Below, piece by piece: positions 1 through 8,376 of a stretch of 64,000 nucleotides of DNA. Both the position numbers and the translations under genes were made by a program. A model generated the notes under the pieces. That model was not told the origin of the DNA. It was given only the letters and a program-made list of their open reading frames with translations, and did no database searches. Position 1 is the stretch's first letter, and the number at the start of each line of letters is the position of its first letter. The stretch comes from Arthrobacter sp. 24S4-2. Its GTDB lineage: Bacteria; Actinomycetota; Actinomycetes; Actinomycetales; Micrococcaceae. The DNA lies in NCBI RefSeq assembly GCF_005280255.1, contig NZ_CP040018.1, positions 1,984,001 to 2,048,000 of the forward strand, written 5' to 3'.

Positions 1-102
1 GCTCTGGGCCAGCAGGTCCCGGAGGGTGTTCGCGGTGGCCGCTTCCTGGCCTGCCCAGAGCAGGTCCATCACTGCCCGTTCCAGTTCACCAAGACTTGCC
101 AT
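1..102 (-). CDS. BlaI/MecI/CopY-family transcriptional repressor, N-terminal fragment
   Basis: Only the first 34 codons are present, running off the left edge. The peptide begins MASLGELERAVMDLLW, the usual start of the BlaI/MecI winged-helix domain (a helix with a conserved LE..VM..LW pattern), followed by a second helix with ATANTLRDLL. Family members are dimeric repressors that bind TACA/TGTA-type palindromes and are usually inactivated by proteolysis through a BlaR1-like M56 peptidase. Whether such a partner lies further left cannot be seen. The gene is divergent from cydAB, and three palindromes of the expected kind lie between them, so it probably represses itself and the bd oxidase operon (inference). 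Confidence 0.75.
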   Translation of the reverse strand, partial: MASLGELERAVMDLLWAGQEAATANTLRDLLAQS

Positions 103-206
103 TCCGTACATCCTTCTTGACGTTCCGTTCCGCGGAGCCCGATTGGCCGGCGCGGAGACGTGGTTCGAATACTTAGGCTCTAAATTTACCTCCTTTTGCC
201 GTTTTC

Positions 207-223
207 TTCTACATGAGGTAGAA
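207..223. promoter_or_regulatory. Palindromic operator 1 (TTCTAC-N5-GTAGAA)
   Basis: A 17-bp inverted repeat TTCTAC-ATGAG-GTAGAA with perfect 6-bp arms, about 105 bp upstream of the blaI-like start codon. It has the same spacing as the two sites nearer cydA, which makes chance unlikely. Binding by the adjacent BlaI-type repressor is inferred. Confidence 0.6.
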
Positions 224-296
224 CAGGCGGCGCGTCGCGGCCTTGCCTCTGGCCCCAGGCAGTGGAACTGTATGTTTACATTGCACACCGAAAGTG

Positions 297-313
297 TTCT
301 ACACTCTGTAGAA
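297..313. promoter_or_regulatory. Palindromic operator 2 (TTCTAC-N5-GTAGAA)
   Basis: TTCTACA-CTC-TGTAGAA, with perfect 7-bp arms. A -35-like TTTACA lies at 275-280, so this operator would cover the -10 region of a cydA promoter. It is 24 bp (centre to centre) from operator 3, and the region between them (308-326) forms a further perfect 19-bp palindrome made from the two inner half-sites. Confidence 0.6.
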
Positions 314-320
314 GTTGAAC

Positions 321-337
321 TTCTACGATACGTAGAA
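321..337. promoter_or_regulatory. Palindromic operator 3 (TTCTAC-N5-GTAGAA)
   Basis: TTCTACG-ATA-CGTAGAA, with perfect 7-bp arms, 41 bp upstream of the cydA start codon. With operator 2 it forms a tandem pair suited to cooperative dimer binding and promoter occlusion. The rest of 103-378 holds no convincing gene. Confidence 0.6.
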
Positions 338-378
338 AACTTGGACTGTTGAGAGCCTAGCCAAAAGTAGGGACTGCC

Positions 379-1980
379 TTGGACGCTTTGGAAATCGCAC
401 GCTGGCAATTCGGTATCACCACGGTCTACCACTTCATGATGGTGCCGCTCACCATCGGACTGGGCCTCGTGGTGGCAGTCATCCAGACCATCTGGTACCG
501 CACCGGCAAACCCGAATACCTGCGCATGACCAAGTTCTGGGGGAAGCTGTTCCTCATCAACTTCATCATGGGCGTTGCCACCGGCATTGTGCAGGAGTTC
601 CAGTTCGGGATGGCCTGGAGCGAGTACAGCCGCTTCGTGGGCGACGTGTTCGGTGCACCCCTGGCGCTGGAAGCACTGCTGGCGTTCTTCGTTGAGTCGA
701 CGTTCCTGGGCCTGTGGATCTTCGGCTGGAAACAGCTAAAAAAAGGCGTCCACCTTGCCTGCCTCTGGATTGCCGTGGTCGGTTCCGTGTTCTCGGCCTA
801 CTTCATCATCGTGGCCAACAGTTGGATGCAGCACCCCGTCGGCGTGGAAATGATCAACGGGCGCCCGGTCATGACCGATGCCTGGGCCGTTTTCACCAAC
901 AACACCGCCCTCGTCGCGGTGCCGCATACGCTCTTCGGCGCCCTGGCCGTGGCCGGCGGCTTCCTGCTCGGCATTGCTTGGTACCACCTCTGGCGCCGTC
1001 GCCACGACGGCATCGACACCGTGGGCACTGACGGCAAAGTCATTCCCGGCGAAGCGGACATTGCCGGGCGGGACAAGGCAGACCACAAGGTGTGGATCCG
1101 CTCGCTCCGGATCGGCGCCGTCGTCGCCATGATTTCCTTCGCCGGAACGGCACTGACCGGAGACCTCCAAGGCAAGCTCATGTTTGAACAGCAGCCCATG
1201 AAGATGGCCGCCGCAGAGGCCGCCTGCCACGACGGCACCGGCTTCTCGGTGCTCAGCGTCGGAAACGTCGGCTCGAAGAACTGCGACGACATCGTGGCGG
1301 TCATCGAAGTTCCCGGCATCCTGTCCTTCCTCGCCAAGGGTGACTTCACCACAGAGGTGAAGGGCGTCAACAGCCTGCTGGACCAGTACAAGGCCGACTA
1401 CGGCACCCACCTCCCGGACAACCCCATCTACGGGGACCGGGCCGGGCAGGAAATCCAATACGTGCCCGTCATGGAAGTGACCTACTGGGGCTTCCGGATG
1501 ATGATCGGCTTCGGCGGGCTGGCTGCCCTCGCCGCGCTCGTGGCCCTCTGGGTGACCCGGAAGGGCACGGTGCCGGCGTCCCGCGGGCTCATGCGCCTCG
1601 CCGTCGTCGGCATCATGGCACCGTTCGGCGCTAACGCTGCCGGCTGGATCTTTACCGAAATGGGCCGGCAGCCCTTCGTGGTGGCGCCCAATCCGGATCC
1701 GAGCGGGATTGACCAGGTGTTCATGTTCACGGCAGCCGCGGTGTCGCCGGGTGTTTCCGCCGGGGAGCTGCTCACGTCCCTGCTGGTGCTGACGTCCGTC
1801 TACGCCGTGCTGCTGGTGGTGGAGGTCAAGCTGCTGGTGAAGTACATCCGCGGCGGCGTCGTCTCGGCCATGCCGGAACTCGCCCACGCCCCGGTCGACG
1901 AAAACGAGGATGCCACCCCCGGCGGTCCCGGCACGGGCAAGCCCGGTGACGCCGACGACGTCCTGGCATTCGCCTACTAA
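379..1980 (+). CDS. cydA: Cytochrome bd ubiquinol/menaquinol oxidase subunit I
   Basis: Catalytic subunit of the high-affinity cytochrome bd terminal oxidase in the membrane. It oxidises menaquinol and reduces oxygen to water. The 533-residue length is normal. The haem ligands are recognisable: His18 in VYHFMMVPL, His183 in VPHTLF, and Met428 in TEMGRQPF. The last is the GRQP signature, with Phe where Trp is usual. A quinol-binding Q-loop of the short type lies at roughly 245-370, and the tail after residue 500 is hydrophilic and acidic. The start is a TTG preceded by a modest AGGGA. It is followed 19 bp later by cydB and cydDC, so all three form one operon, probably under the upstream palindromes. 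Confidence 0.97.
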   Translation: MDALEIARWQFGITTVYHFMMVPLTIGLGLVVAVIQTIWYRTGKPEYLRMTKFWGKLFLINFIMGVATGIVQEFQFGMAWSEYSRFVGDVFGAPLALEALLAFFVESTFLGLWIFGWKQLKKGVHLACLWIAVVGSVFSAYFIIVANSWMQHPVGVEMINGRPVMTDAWAVFTNNTALVAVPHTLFGALAVAGGFLLGIAWYHLWRRRHDGIDTVGTDGKVIPGEADIAGRDKADHKVWIRSLRIGAVVAMISFAGTALTGDLQGKLMFEQQPMKMAAAEAACHDGTGFSVLSVGNVGSKNCDDIVAVIEVPGILSFLAKGDFTTEVKGVNSLLDQYKADYGTHLPDNPIYGDRAGQEIQYVPVMEVTYWGFRMMIGFGGLAALAALVALWVTRKGTVPASRGLMRLAVVGIMAPFGANAAGWIFTEMGRQPFVVAPNPDPSGIDQVFMFTAAAVSPGVSAGELLTSLLVLTSVYAVLLVVEVKLLVKYIRGGVVSAMPELAHAPVDENEDATPGGPGTGKPGDADDVLAFAY

Positions 1981-1999
1981 GAGCAGAGGAAATTCGATA

Positions 2000-3049
2000 A
2001 TGGAACTGCTGCCCACCATCTGGTTCATCGCCATCGCGGTGTTGTGGACGGGATACCTCTTCCTCGAAGGATTCGACCTCGGCGTCGGCATGCTGATGAA
2101 GCTCTTCGCCCGGAACAACACCGAACGCCGCGTCCTGCTCAACACAATCGGGCCCGTCTGGGACGGCAACGAGGTCTGGCTGCTGACTGCTGGCGGCGCC
2201 ACGTTCGCTGCCTTCCCGCTCTGGTATGCATCCTTGTTCTCCGCCCTCTACCTTCCCCTGCTGCTGGTCCTCGTGGCACTGATCTTCCGCGCCGTGGCGT
2301 TCGAATACCGCGGCAAGGTGGACACGGACCGCTGGCGCGCGGTGTGGGACTGGTCCATTGCGGCCGGATCCCTTGTGGCGGCTTTCGGCGTCGGCGCGGC
2401 GCTGGCCCTGACCACCACCGGGCTTCCGCTCAACGCCAACGGTGACCGCGAGGGCGGACCATTCGCCTGGTTCAGCGGGTACGCCGTCCTCGGCGGTCTC
2501 GCCGTCGTGTGCTTCTCCCTGCTGCACGCACTGGCGTTCCTGGCCCTGAAGACCGACGGCGACGTCCGTCACCGCGCCCGCAACTGGTTCGTCCGGCTCC
2601 TGCCGGTCCTCCTGCTCCCCATCGCAGGCTGGGCCATCAGCGTCCAGCTCCTCAGCGGCGAAGCCTGGACCGTCGCGGCGGTTGCTGCGGCTGTGGTTGC
2701 TGCGGTGCTCGCCTGGATGTTCGGCCGAAACGGCCTGGAAGGAAGGGCGTTCCTGTCCCTCGGCGTGTTCCTCCTGCTTGGCAGCGCCTCGATCTTCGGC
2801 GCGGCCTTCCCCGTGGTGCTTCCCTCCACCATCAGCCCGGACTTCAACCTGACCATTTCCAACGCCTCATCCTCCGATTACACCCTGGGCCTCATGAGCA
2901 TCGTCGCCTGCGTGGGACTCCCGCTCGTTGTGGCCTACCAGGCCTGGACGTACTGGGTGTTCCGGCGCCGGGTCAGTGCCGCCCACATCCCGGAGGCCCA
3001 CAGCTTCCTCCCCGCCATCGCCGCCCGGGCACTGGCCCCCAAGGACTAG
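2000..3049 (+). CDS. cydB: Cytochrome bd oxidase subunit II
   Basis: Membrane partner of CydA, 349 residues, almost entirely hydrophobic segments. The N-terminus shows the CydB pattern FLEGFDLGVGML followed by GPVWDGNEVWLL, the family hallmark. The ATG at 2000 was chosen because GAGCAGAGGA lies just upstream and translation from it begins directly at the first membrane helix; an upstream in-frame ATG at 1910 lies inside cydA. The stop is 6 bp before cydDC, which indicates a single transcript and co-translation. Confidence 0.97.
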   Translation: MELLPTIWFIAIAVLWTGYLFLEGFDLGVGMLMKLFARNNTERRVLLNTIGPVWDGNEVWLLTAGGATFAAFPLWYASLFSALYLPLLLVLVALIFRAVAFEYRGKVDTDRWRAVWDWSIAAGSLVAAFGVGAALALTTTGLPLNANGDREGGPFAWFSGYAVLGGLAVVCFSLLHALAFLALKTDGDVRHRARNWFVRLLPVLLLPIAGWAISVQLLSGEAWTVAAVAAAVVAAVLAWMFGRNGLEGRAFLSLGVFLLLGSASIFGAAFPVVLPSTISPDFNLTISNASSSDYTLGLMSIVACVGLPLVVAYQAWTYWVFRRRVSAAHIPEAHSFLPAIAARALAPKD

Positions 3050-3055
3050 GACTCC

Positions 3056-5161
3056 ATGAGACCGCAGTTCCCCGCCGGCCCCGCAAACCGCCTGGCTCTC
3101 TACGGGCTGGGCGTCCTCGCAGCCCTCAAAGCTCTGTCACTGGTGCTCATGGCGCAGGCGGTTGCCTCCGCCCTGGCCGGACTGATGTCCCACAGTCCCG
3201 CATGGGGGGAGCAGCTGGCGTGGGGACTCACCGGTGTGGTCCTGCGCTCCCTCACAGTGTGGGCGCAGGGCGTTGCGTCCCGCCGGGCAGCGCTCGGAGT
3301 CAAGGAGGAACTGCGCGCGGGGCTGCTGGCCCGCGCGCTCCGGAACGGCACACGCGCTGCGGGGCCGTCCGACGGCGGCCTGGCGATCCTCGCCACGAGG
3401 GGCCTGGACGCCCTGGACAGCTACTACACGCAGTTCCTGCCTGCCCTGGTGAACTGCGCCGCCGTTCCGCTCCTGCTTGGCGCCCGCATCCTGTTCGCCG
3501 ATTGGGTCAGTGCGCTGGTAATCGTCCTGACGGTGCCCCTGGTGCCGGTTTTCATGGTCCTGATCGGCCGCTACACGGAAGACCGGGTCCGGGCCGCGCA
3601 ATCGACGCTCGCCAGGCTCTCGGGCCACATGCTGGAACTGGCCAAGGGACTCCCCGTGCTGGTGGGGCTGGGCCGCGCCACCGCCCAGCGCAAGGCGCTC
3701 GAGGACATTTCGGAGGAGTACCGGTCCCGGACCATGGTCACCCTCCGCACGGCCTTCCTCTCCGCCCTGGCGCTGGAGCTCATCGCCACGATTTCCGTCG
3801 CCGTGGTGGCTGTCTTTATCGGTGTGCGCCTGGTGCACGGGGACATGGCCCTGGAAGCCGGCCTGCTGGCCCTGATCCTGGCGCCGGACTGCTACCTGCC
3901 GCTCCGGGAGCTTGGCACCGCCCACCACGCCAGCGATGACGGCCGCGCCGCCCTCGCAGAAGTCACCGCAGTGATGGACGCGCCGGAAGCCCGGCGGCTG
4001 CAGCCGCACGACCACCCGCAGGAACAGGCACCCGACGGCGGTGCGGGACCCCGGACGCTGACAGTCCGGGACCTGACGGTGACATACGGCGGACGGCTTG
4101 AACCCGCCGTCGGGCCCCTCAGTTTTGATGCGCCGGCCGGAAAGATCACGGCGCTCGACGGGCCCAGCGGTTCGGGCAAGAGCACGGTCCTTGGCGTCCT
4201 GGCAGGAACGGTGGGCACCGGCGGTGGCGCCGTCGCGGGCGGCAGGGTTGCGGGGTTCGCTCCCGCGGAGGTGGCCTGGGTGCCGCAGCATCCCGTCATG
4301 GTGCAGAAGACCGTCCTGGCCGAGGTGCGGCTGTACCTGGGCGCCGGCGCAGTTGACGCCGGTTACCCCGCTTGCCCCGCTGACTCTGGCGATACAGCGC
4401 GGCGCTGCCTCGAGGCGGCCGGGGCCGGGCACCTGGCGGAAAAACATCCGGCCGAGCTCAGCCCGGGGGAACTGCGCAGGGTGGCTTTGGCCCGCGGCCT
4501 GGCCCGGATCGAGGCGGGAGCCACCCTGCTCCTGCTGGACGAACCCACCGCACACCTTGACCGCAACTCCGCCAACGTGGTCAACCGGGCCATCCTGGGG
4601 CTTCGCGGCCGCGCCACGGTCCTGCTGGTAGCCCATGACCGGCAAACCCGGGAACTCGCGGACCACGTGGTGCCGGTGGCAACGCAAGGCACCACCACAC
4701 GGCCGGCGGCCCGGTCCGAGCCGCTTCGAACAGGCTCCCCGGCAACCGTCCCGGCAGTCGCCCTGACGGAGGCCGCGGCCCGGCACCCGGCGCACCCGGC
4801 GCAAGGAAACGACGGGGCACGCACACCCGTGGAGCCCGCCGGTCTTCTTGCGGGCCCAACCCGGGGCGCCACCCCGGCACGGATTCTCCGGCTCCTGCAG
4901 CCGGAATCCGCCAAATTCGGTTGGGCCGGCGTGATGGGTGTCCTGGCCGCGCTGTTCGCCGTGGCGCTCGCAGGCCTCTCCGGGTGGCTGATCATCCGGG
5001 CAAGCGAACAGCCGCCCATCCTGTACCTCCTCACGGCGATAGTCGGGGTGCGGTTCTTCGGCATCGGCAGGGCAGTCCTGCGCTACACGGAGCGGCTCCT
5101 GCTGCACGACGCGGTCTTCGCCTCGCTGACCCGGCTGCGGGCCGGCTGTGGGATTCGCTGA
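3056..5161 (+). CDS. cydD: CydD half plus N-terminal start of CydC in a fused CydDC ABC exporter, frame ends at a frameshift
   Basis: First part of a heterodimeric ABC exporter of thiols (cysteine/glutathione class, possibly haem-linked) needed to assemble cytochrome bd. Residues about 15-300 are six membrane helices. Residues about 335-560 are the first nucleotide-binding domain, with Walker A GPSGSGKST, signature LSPGELRRVALA and Walker B LLLLDEPTAHLD. After a linker, from about residue 605, CydC membrane helices begin, so in this organism CydD and CydC are one polypeptide. The frame breaks at 5141-5145, where GCC-GGC-TGT replaces the expected GCC-CGG-CTG; one C is missing and a TGA follows at once. 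The remainder continues in the +1 frame. With the C restored the protein would be 1213 residues. Confidence 0.9.
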   Translation: MRPQFPAGPANRLALYGLGVLAALKALSLVLMAQAVASALAGLMSHSPAWGEQLAWGLTGVVLRSLTVWAQGVASRRAALGVKEELRAGLLARALRNGTRAAGPSDGGLAILATRGLDALDSYYTQFLPALVNCAAVPLLLGARILFADWVSALVIVLTVPLVPVFMVLIGRYTEDRVRAAQSTLARLSGHMLELAKGLPVLVGLGRATAQRKALEDISEEYRSRTMVTLRTAFLSALALELIATISVAVVAVFIGVRLVHGDMALEAGLLALILAPDCYLPLRELGTAHHASDDGRAALAEVTAVMDAPEARRLQPHDHPQEQAPDGGAGPRTLTVRDLTVTYGGRLEPAVGPLSFDAPAGKITALDGPSGSGKSTVLGVLAGTVGTGGGAVAGGRVAGFAPAEVAWVPQHPVMVQKTVLAEVRLYLGAGAVDAGYPACPADSGDTARRCLEAAGAGHLAEKHPAELSPGELRRVALARGLARIEAGATLLLLDEPTAHLDRNSANVVNRAILGLRGRATVLLVAHDRQTRELADHVVPVATQGTTTRPAARSEPLRTGSPATVPAVALTEAAARHPAHPAQGNDGARTPVEPAGLLAGPTRGATPARILRLLQPESAKFGWAGVMGVLAALFAVALAGLSGWLIIRASEQPPILYLLTAIVGVRFFGIGRAVLRYTERLLLHDAVFASLTRLRAGCGIR

Positions 5162-6696
5162 GTCGTCGGGCGCTGTCCCTGCGCAGGCTCCTGCAGGGCG
5201 GCAACGTCCTGGGAACCGTGGTTGACGACGTCGACACGGTCCGGGACCTGCTGCCCCGGGTGGTTCTTCCGCCGATTACCGCAGTGGCAGTGGGCGCGGC
5301 AGCTGTGGCTGCCAGCGGCGCGCTGCTGCCGGCCGCGCTTCCCGCAGTCATCGCCGCGGCACTGGTGGCCCTGGTAGCTGCGCCGGCTGCGGCACTGCTG
5401 GCGGACAGGATGTCGGCACAGGCCGAACAGCGGCTCCGCTCCGGGGTCCTGCGCGACGCCGCGGCTGCCCTGGATGCGCGGGCTGAACTGCACGCCAACG
5501 GTGTTAGTGCGCCGGTGCTGTCCGCCATCAGTGAGGCAGACAAGGCGGCAACGGCGGCCTCGCAGCGTTCCGCGTGGGCGGAGGGCCTGGGCCAGGCACT
5601 GACCGTGCTCGCCTGCGGTACCGCCGCCTTTGCCTGCGCCGTCCTTGCCGCACCACAGGTGCTGGCCGGATCCGTGGAAGCGGCGACGGCCGCCGTCGTA
5701 GTTCTCCTGCAGTTGGCGCTTGTGGAACCGTATGCTGCCTTGACGACGGCGGTGCGCCAGTACCCGGCGCTCCGCCTGGTCCTGGCGCGGATCAGTGATG
5801 CCGGTGTGCTGGAGGCTGCCCGCGCCACCGCCGTCACCGGGGACGGCGCCACCGCCGGAATCGGGGAAGCCGGAACGGGCGGGCTGGAGGCCGTCGCGGA
5901 ACGCGCCGGCGCCAGGGCGGGCCTCGAGCTGGTTGCGCTGTCCGCCGCCTGGCCGGGCGGACGCGAGGTCTTTGCCGGTGTTTCCGCCACCGCGGAACCG
6001 GGGCGCTGGCTCGCAGTGACCGGGGCTTCGGGGTCCGGCAAGTCCACGCTGCTGGCCGTGCTGCTCGGTTTCCTGCCGCCACAGTCCGGGCGGATCGCCC
6101 TCAGCGGCCGGGCAGCCTGGTGCCCCCAGGAAGCGCACCTCTTTGATTCAACGATCCGGGGCAACCTCATGCTCGGCCGGCCGGAGGGCGGGGCCGGTGA
6201 CGCCGCGCAGGAGATGGCGGCAGCTCTGGCCGCCGTGGGGCTCGGCCCCCTGCTGGGCCGGCTGGAGGACGGCCTGGACACACGGATCGGACCCGGCGGC
6301 GCGTTCCTGAGCGGCGGGGAGCGCCAGCGGCTGGCGGTTGCCAGGACGCTCATGACCGGGGCGGACGTTATCCTCCTCGACGAGCCCACCGCCCATCTGG
6401 ACGCCGAAGCAGGCAGGGCCATGCTGGCCGACCTCCGTCAGGGGCTCACGGCGCGGACGGTGGTGCTGGTGACCCACAACCCCGATGACATCGATCAGGC
6501 GGACCTTCGCCTGGACCTCGACGCCGAGGCGGCCGGAGCCGGCGTCCCCGCACACCGTTCCGTCGAAGCCTCCGTCGAAGCCTCCGCCGGGGAGTCCGCA
6601 GGTGCGTCCGCCGGGGAGTCCGCCGGCGAGCCAGCCAGGGGCGTGGCGGTGACGGCGGCCGGGCCGGTTCTCGCGCGCGAAGGGACCCGCCGCTAA
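5146..6696 (+). CDS. cydC: CydC half of fused CydDC exporter, downstream of the frameshift
   Basis: Continuation of the same gene in another frame, beginning LWDSLSRRALSLRRLL directly after the lost base. It holds the rest of the CydC membrane domain and the second nucleotide-binding domain, with Walker A GASGSGKST, signature LSGGERQRLAVAR and Walker B VILLDEPTAHLD. No start codon with a ribosome site lies near 5146; a GTG at 5218 is the nearest candidate. Coding character is intact to the stop, which argues for a recent mutation or a sequence error. The tail is a low-complexity Ser/Ala/Glu stretch encoded by 12-bp tandem repeats (about 6560-6635). Confidence 0.85.
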   Translation: MWDSLSRRALSLRRLLQGGNVLGTVVDDVDTVRDLLPRVVLPPITAVAVGAAAVAASGALLPAALPAVIAAALVALVAAPAAALLADRMSAQAEQRLRSGVLRDAAAALDARAELHANGVSAPVLSAISEADKAATAASQRSAWAEGLGQALTVLACGTAAFACAVLAAPQVLAGSVEAATAAVVVLLQLALVEPYAALTTAVRQYPALRLVLARISDAGVLEAARATAVTGDGATAGIGEAGTGGLEAVAERAGARAGLELVALSAAWPGGREVFAGVSATAEPGRWLAVTGASGSGKSTLLAVLLGFLPPQSGRIALSGRAAWCPQEAHLFDSTIRGNLMLGRPEGGAGDAAQEMAAALAAVGLGPLLGRLEDGLDTRIGPGGAFLSGGERQRLAVARTLMTGADVILLDEPTAHLDAEAGRAMLADLRQGLTARTVVLVTHNPDDIDQADLRLDLDAEAAGAGVPAHRSVEASVEASAGESAGASAGESAGEPARGVAVTAAGPVLAREGTRR

Positions 6697-6699
6697 CCT
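6694..6699 (+). promoter_or_regulatory. -10 hexamer TAACCT, leaderless start for the GNAT gene
   Basis: TAACCT overlaps the cydDC stop codon region and lies exactly 6 bp before the ATG at 6706, so transcription would begin at the start codon. There is no ribosome-binding site. No clear -35 is seen. Confidence 0.45.
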
Positions 6700-6705
6700 G
6701 TTGCC

Positions 6706-7794
6706 ATGCGGAACGACGAGGCCCTGACGCCCGGATCCTGGCAGAATGCACTCGAAGGCATGGGGCTTGCCTGGCGTCCGGCGGCGGAACCGGACCTGGA
6801 GCCCTGGGCAGCCCTGGTCGCCCGGACCGCTGCGGCGGAAGAACCGGTGTGGTTTGAACGCCGGGCAGACCTCGAACAGATCCTGCAGTCCAGGAAGAAC
6901 CACCCCGCGGCCAGCACCCTCCTGGTGCTGGACACCCAATCGGTTCCACGGGCCTACGCCCGGATTACCAAGAACCGGGACGGCGACAAAGCCTACGGCT
7001 TCGGCTGCGTTGATCCGGGCTGGCAGCGGCGGGGGATCGGCGCGGCCTTGCTGGGGTGGCTCAGCGAGCGGACCATCCGGCGCTTCGCGGAAGACAATAC
7101 GCCTGACGCTGATCGGCCGGTCGGGGTCGCGCCTGACGGTCAGAGTCCGGGGCCGAGGCTGCGCATCCACATGGAGCAGCAGCACGAGCACCAACAACGG
7201 CTGCTGCGCACAAACGGGTTCCGCGTGGTGCGCTACTTCAACGAGATGCACCGGCCGCTGGGAACATCGCTCCCCGAAGTGCGGCTCGCCGACGGGCTGG
7301 AACTCGTGACCATGCGCGCCGACCTCAGCGAGGACGTCCGGCTGGCCCACAATGCCGCTTTCCGTGACCACTGGGGCAGCGAGCCCCGGGATGAGGAGTC
7401 CTGGGGATTCATAGTCAATGATCCGCAGGCGAGGCCGGACCTGAGCGCCGTGGTCCTGGACCGCAGCTCCGGACTCGTGGCCGGCTACCAGCTGGCCACG
7501 CACGATCCGGACAGTGCGGTGTCCCGGGGTTACAGCGAGGGTTACACGGACCTGCTGGGCGTACGCCGTGAGTACCGGGGCCGGGGAGTGGCCCGGGCCT
7601 TGCTCGCCGATGCCATGCGGCGGTTCGCCGCCGCCGGCATGGACCGGGCATCACTGGATGTTGATTCGGAGAACCCGACGGGCGCGATGGCGCTCTACGA
7701 AAAGATGGGTTACGCCGCCGTCAACAGGAGCCTGGCCTGGGACAAGGAACTGCCGGCGGCTGACCGTGCGGCGGCTGACCGTGCGGCCGGCTGA
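6706..7794 (+). CDS. GNAT-family N-acetyltransferase, two GNAT domains
   Basis: A 362-residue protein with two tandem Gcn5-related acetyltransferase folds. The first (about 15-190) has an acetyl-CoA loop GWQRRGIGAALLGWL. The second (about 195-345) has REYRGRGVARALLADAM. Both fit the R/Q-x-x-G-x-G/A pyrophosphate-binding motif, so both could bind acetyl-CoA. Double-GNAT proteins of this kind resemble mycothiol synthase (MshD), but the substrate cannot be assigned from sequence. The start has no ribosome site and probably gives a leaderless mRNA. The last codons (AADRAAADRAAG) are encoded by a 15-bp tandem repeat that runs past the stop codon. Confidence 0.85.
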   Translation: MRNDEALTPGSWQNALEGMGLAWRPAAEPDLEPWAALVARTAAAEEPVWFERRADLEQILQSRKNHPAASTLLVLDTQSVPRAYARITKNRDGDKAYGFGCVDPGWQRRGIGAALLGWLSERTIRRFAEDNTPDADRPVGVAPDGQSPGPRLRIHMEQQHEHQQRLLRTNGFRVVRYFNEMHRPLGTSLPEVRLADGLELVTMRADLSEDVRLAHNAAFRDHWGSEPRDEESWGFIVNDPQARPDLSAVVLDRSSGLVAGYQLATHDPDSAVSRGYSEGYTDLLGVRREYRGRGVARALLADAMRRFAAAGMDRASLDVDSENPTGAMALYEKMGYAAVNRSLAWDKELPAADRAAADRAAG

Positions 7795-7815
7795 CCGTGC
7801 GGCCAGCTGACAGCG
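7755..7815 (+). repeat. 15/16-bp tandem repeat across the end of the GNAT gene
   Basis: Three and a half copies of GGCGGCTGACCGTGC at 7755-7769, 7770-7784, 7785-7800 and a decayed 7801-7815. Copy three has one extra C, which places TGA in frame and ends the gene. Repeat length therefore sets the C-terminus. Confidence 0.8.
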
Positions 7816-7822
7816 GCGCGGC

Positions 7823-8341
7823 TCAGGCGTCGACGTCGTGCAGGTGGTGGACGACGTCGTGCAGGAAGTACTGCGCGAGAGTCATGACCGTGAACTCCGA
7901 GCCGTTGCTGCGGAGGCCTTTCCTGCTCCACTCGTCCTCGTGCACTCCGGCGAACGACCCGGCCACCTGTTCGCCCTCGGCCGTAAGTTCGGCACTGACG
8001 ACGGCGGGGTCGGCGTTGGCGTAGTCCTGGTCCACGGCCGTCTGGTCCTGGTCCCAGTTCTCAAACCGGGCGTTGTCTTCGCTGAGCATCAGGTTCAGCC
8101 GGTGGTCGAAGAGGCTGAAGACGTCCCGGACGTGCGACGCGTACTCCAGCACGGACCACGTGGCGTCGTCCGGGCGTTCGGCCACATCCGGCCGGCGCAG
8201 CGCCGCCCGCCAGCGCGGAAGCATATTGGAGACGGTTCCGGGAACCGTGGCAGGAGTGACTGTCGAGGCGTCAAAACCGCATTCGGGGCAGGCCCGGGTC
8301 AGCACCCAGGTCCAGTCCTTTTCGTCAGGGATGATAGGCAT
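7823..8341 (-). CDS. DinB-superfamily protein
   Basis: A 172-residue protein with the four-helix DinB/YfiT-type pattern: WSVLEYASHVRDVF around residues 62-75 and a C-terminal LAQYFLHDVVHHLHDV. These place three histidines (in SHVRD and HDVVHHLHD) where the family binds a metal ion. Some relatives are mycothiol- or bacillithiol-dependent transferases; the activity here is unknown. It is convergent with the GNAT gene and downstream of parC. The ATG at 8341 has a -10 hexamer just 6 bp upstream and no ribosome site. Confidence 0.8.
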   Translation of the reverse strand: MPIIPDEKDWTWVLTRACPECGFDASTVTPATVPGTVSNMLPRWRAALRRPDVAERPDDATWSVLEYASHVRDVFSLFDHRLNLMLSEDNARFENWDQDQTAVDQDYANADPAVVSAELTAEGEQVAGSFAGVHEDEWSRKGLRSNGSEFTVMTLAQYFLHDVVHHLHDVDA

Positions 8342-8347
8342 GGCAGT

Positions 8348-8376
8348 AGTCTAGGCTCAGGCCATGCTCGGCCCAA
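8348..8376 (-). promoter_or_regulatory. Promoter of the DinB-like gene (leaderless)
   Basis: On the minus strand a -35-like TTGGGC (8371-8376) and a -10 TAGACT (8348-8353) are 17 bp apart, and the hexamer ends 6 bp before the ATG at 8341. It overlaps the parC stop codon. Confidence 0.5.

Noticed and set aside
26..352. 108-codon frame in the blaI-cydA spacer
   Set aside because: It runs antisense through the blaI start and across three palindromic operators, has no ribosome site, and shows low-complexity and AT-rich residues with no domain. It is chance.
736..2202. Long frames on the strand opposite cydA and many other genes (for example 3137-5107, 5031-6422, 26930-28894, 29333-31396)
   Set aside because: In a GC-rich genome the third-position bias keeps antisense frames open. 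Their translations are Arg/His/Gly/Ala-rich without motifs, and each overlaps a well-supported gene.
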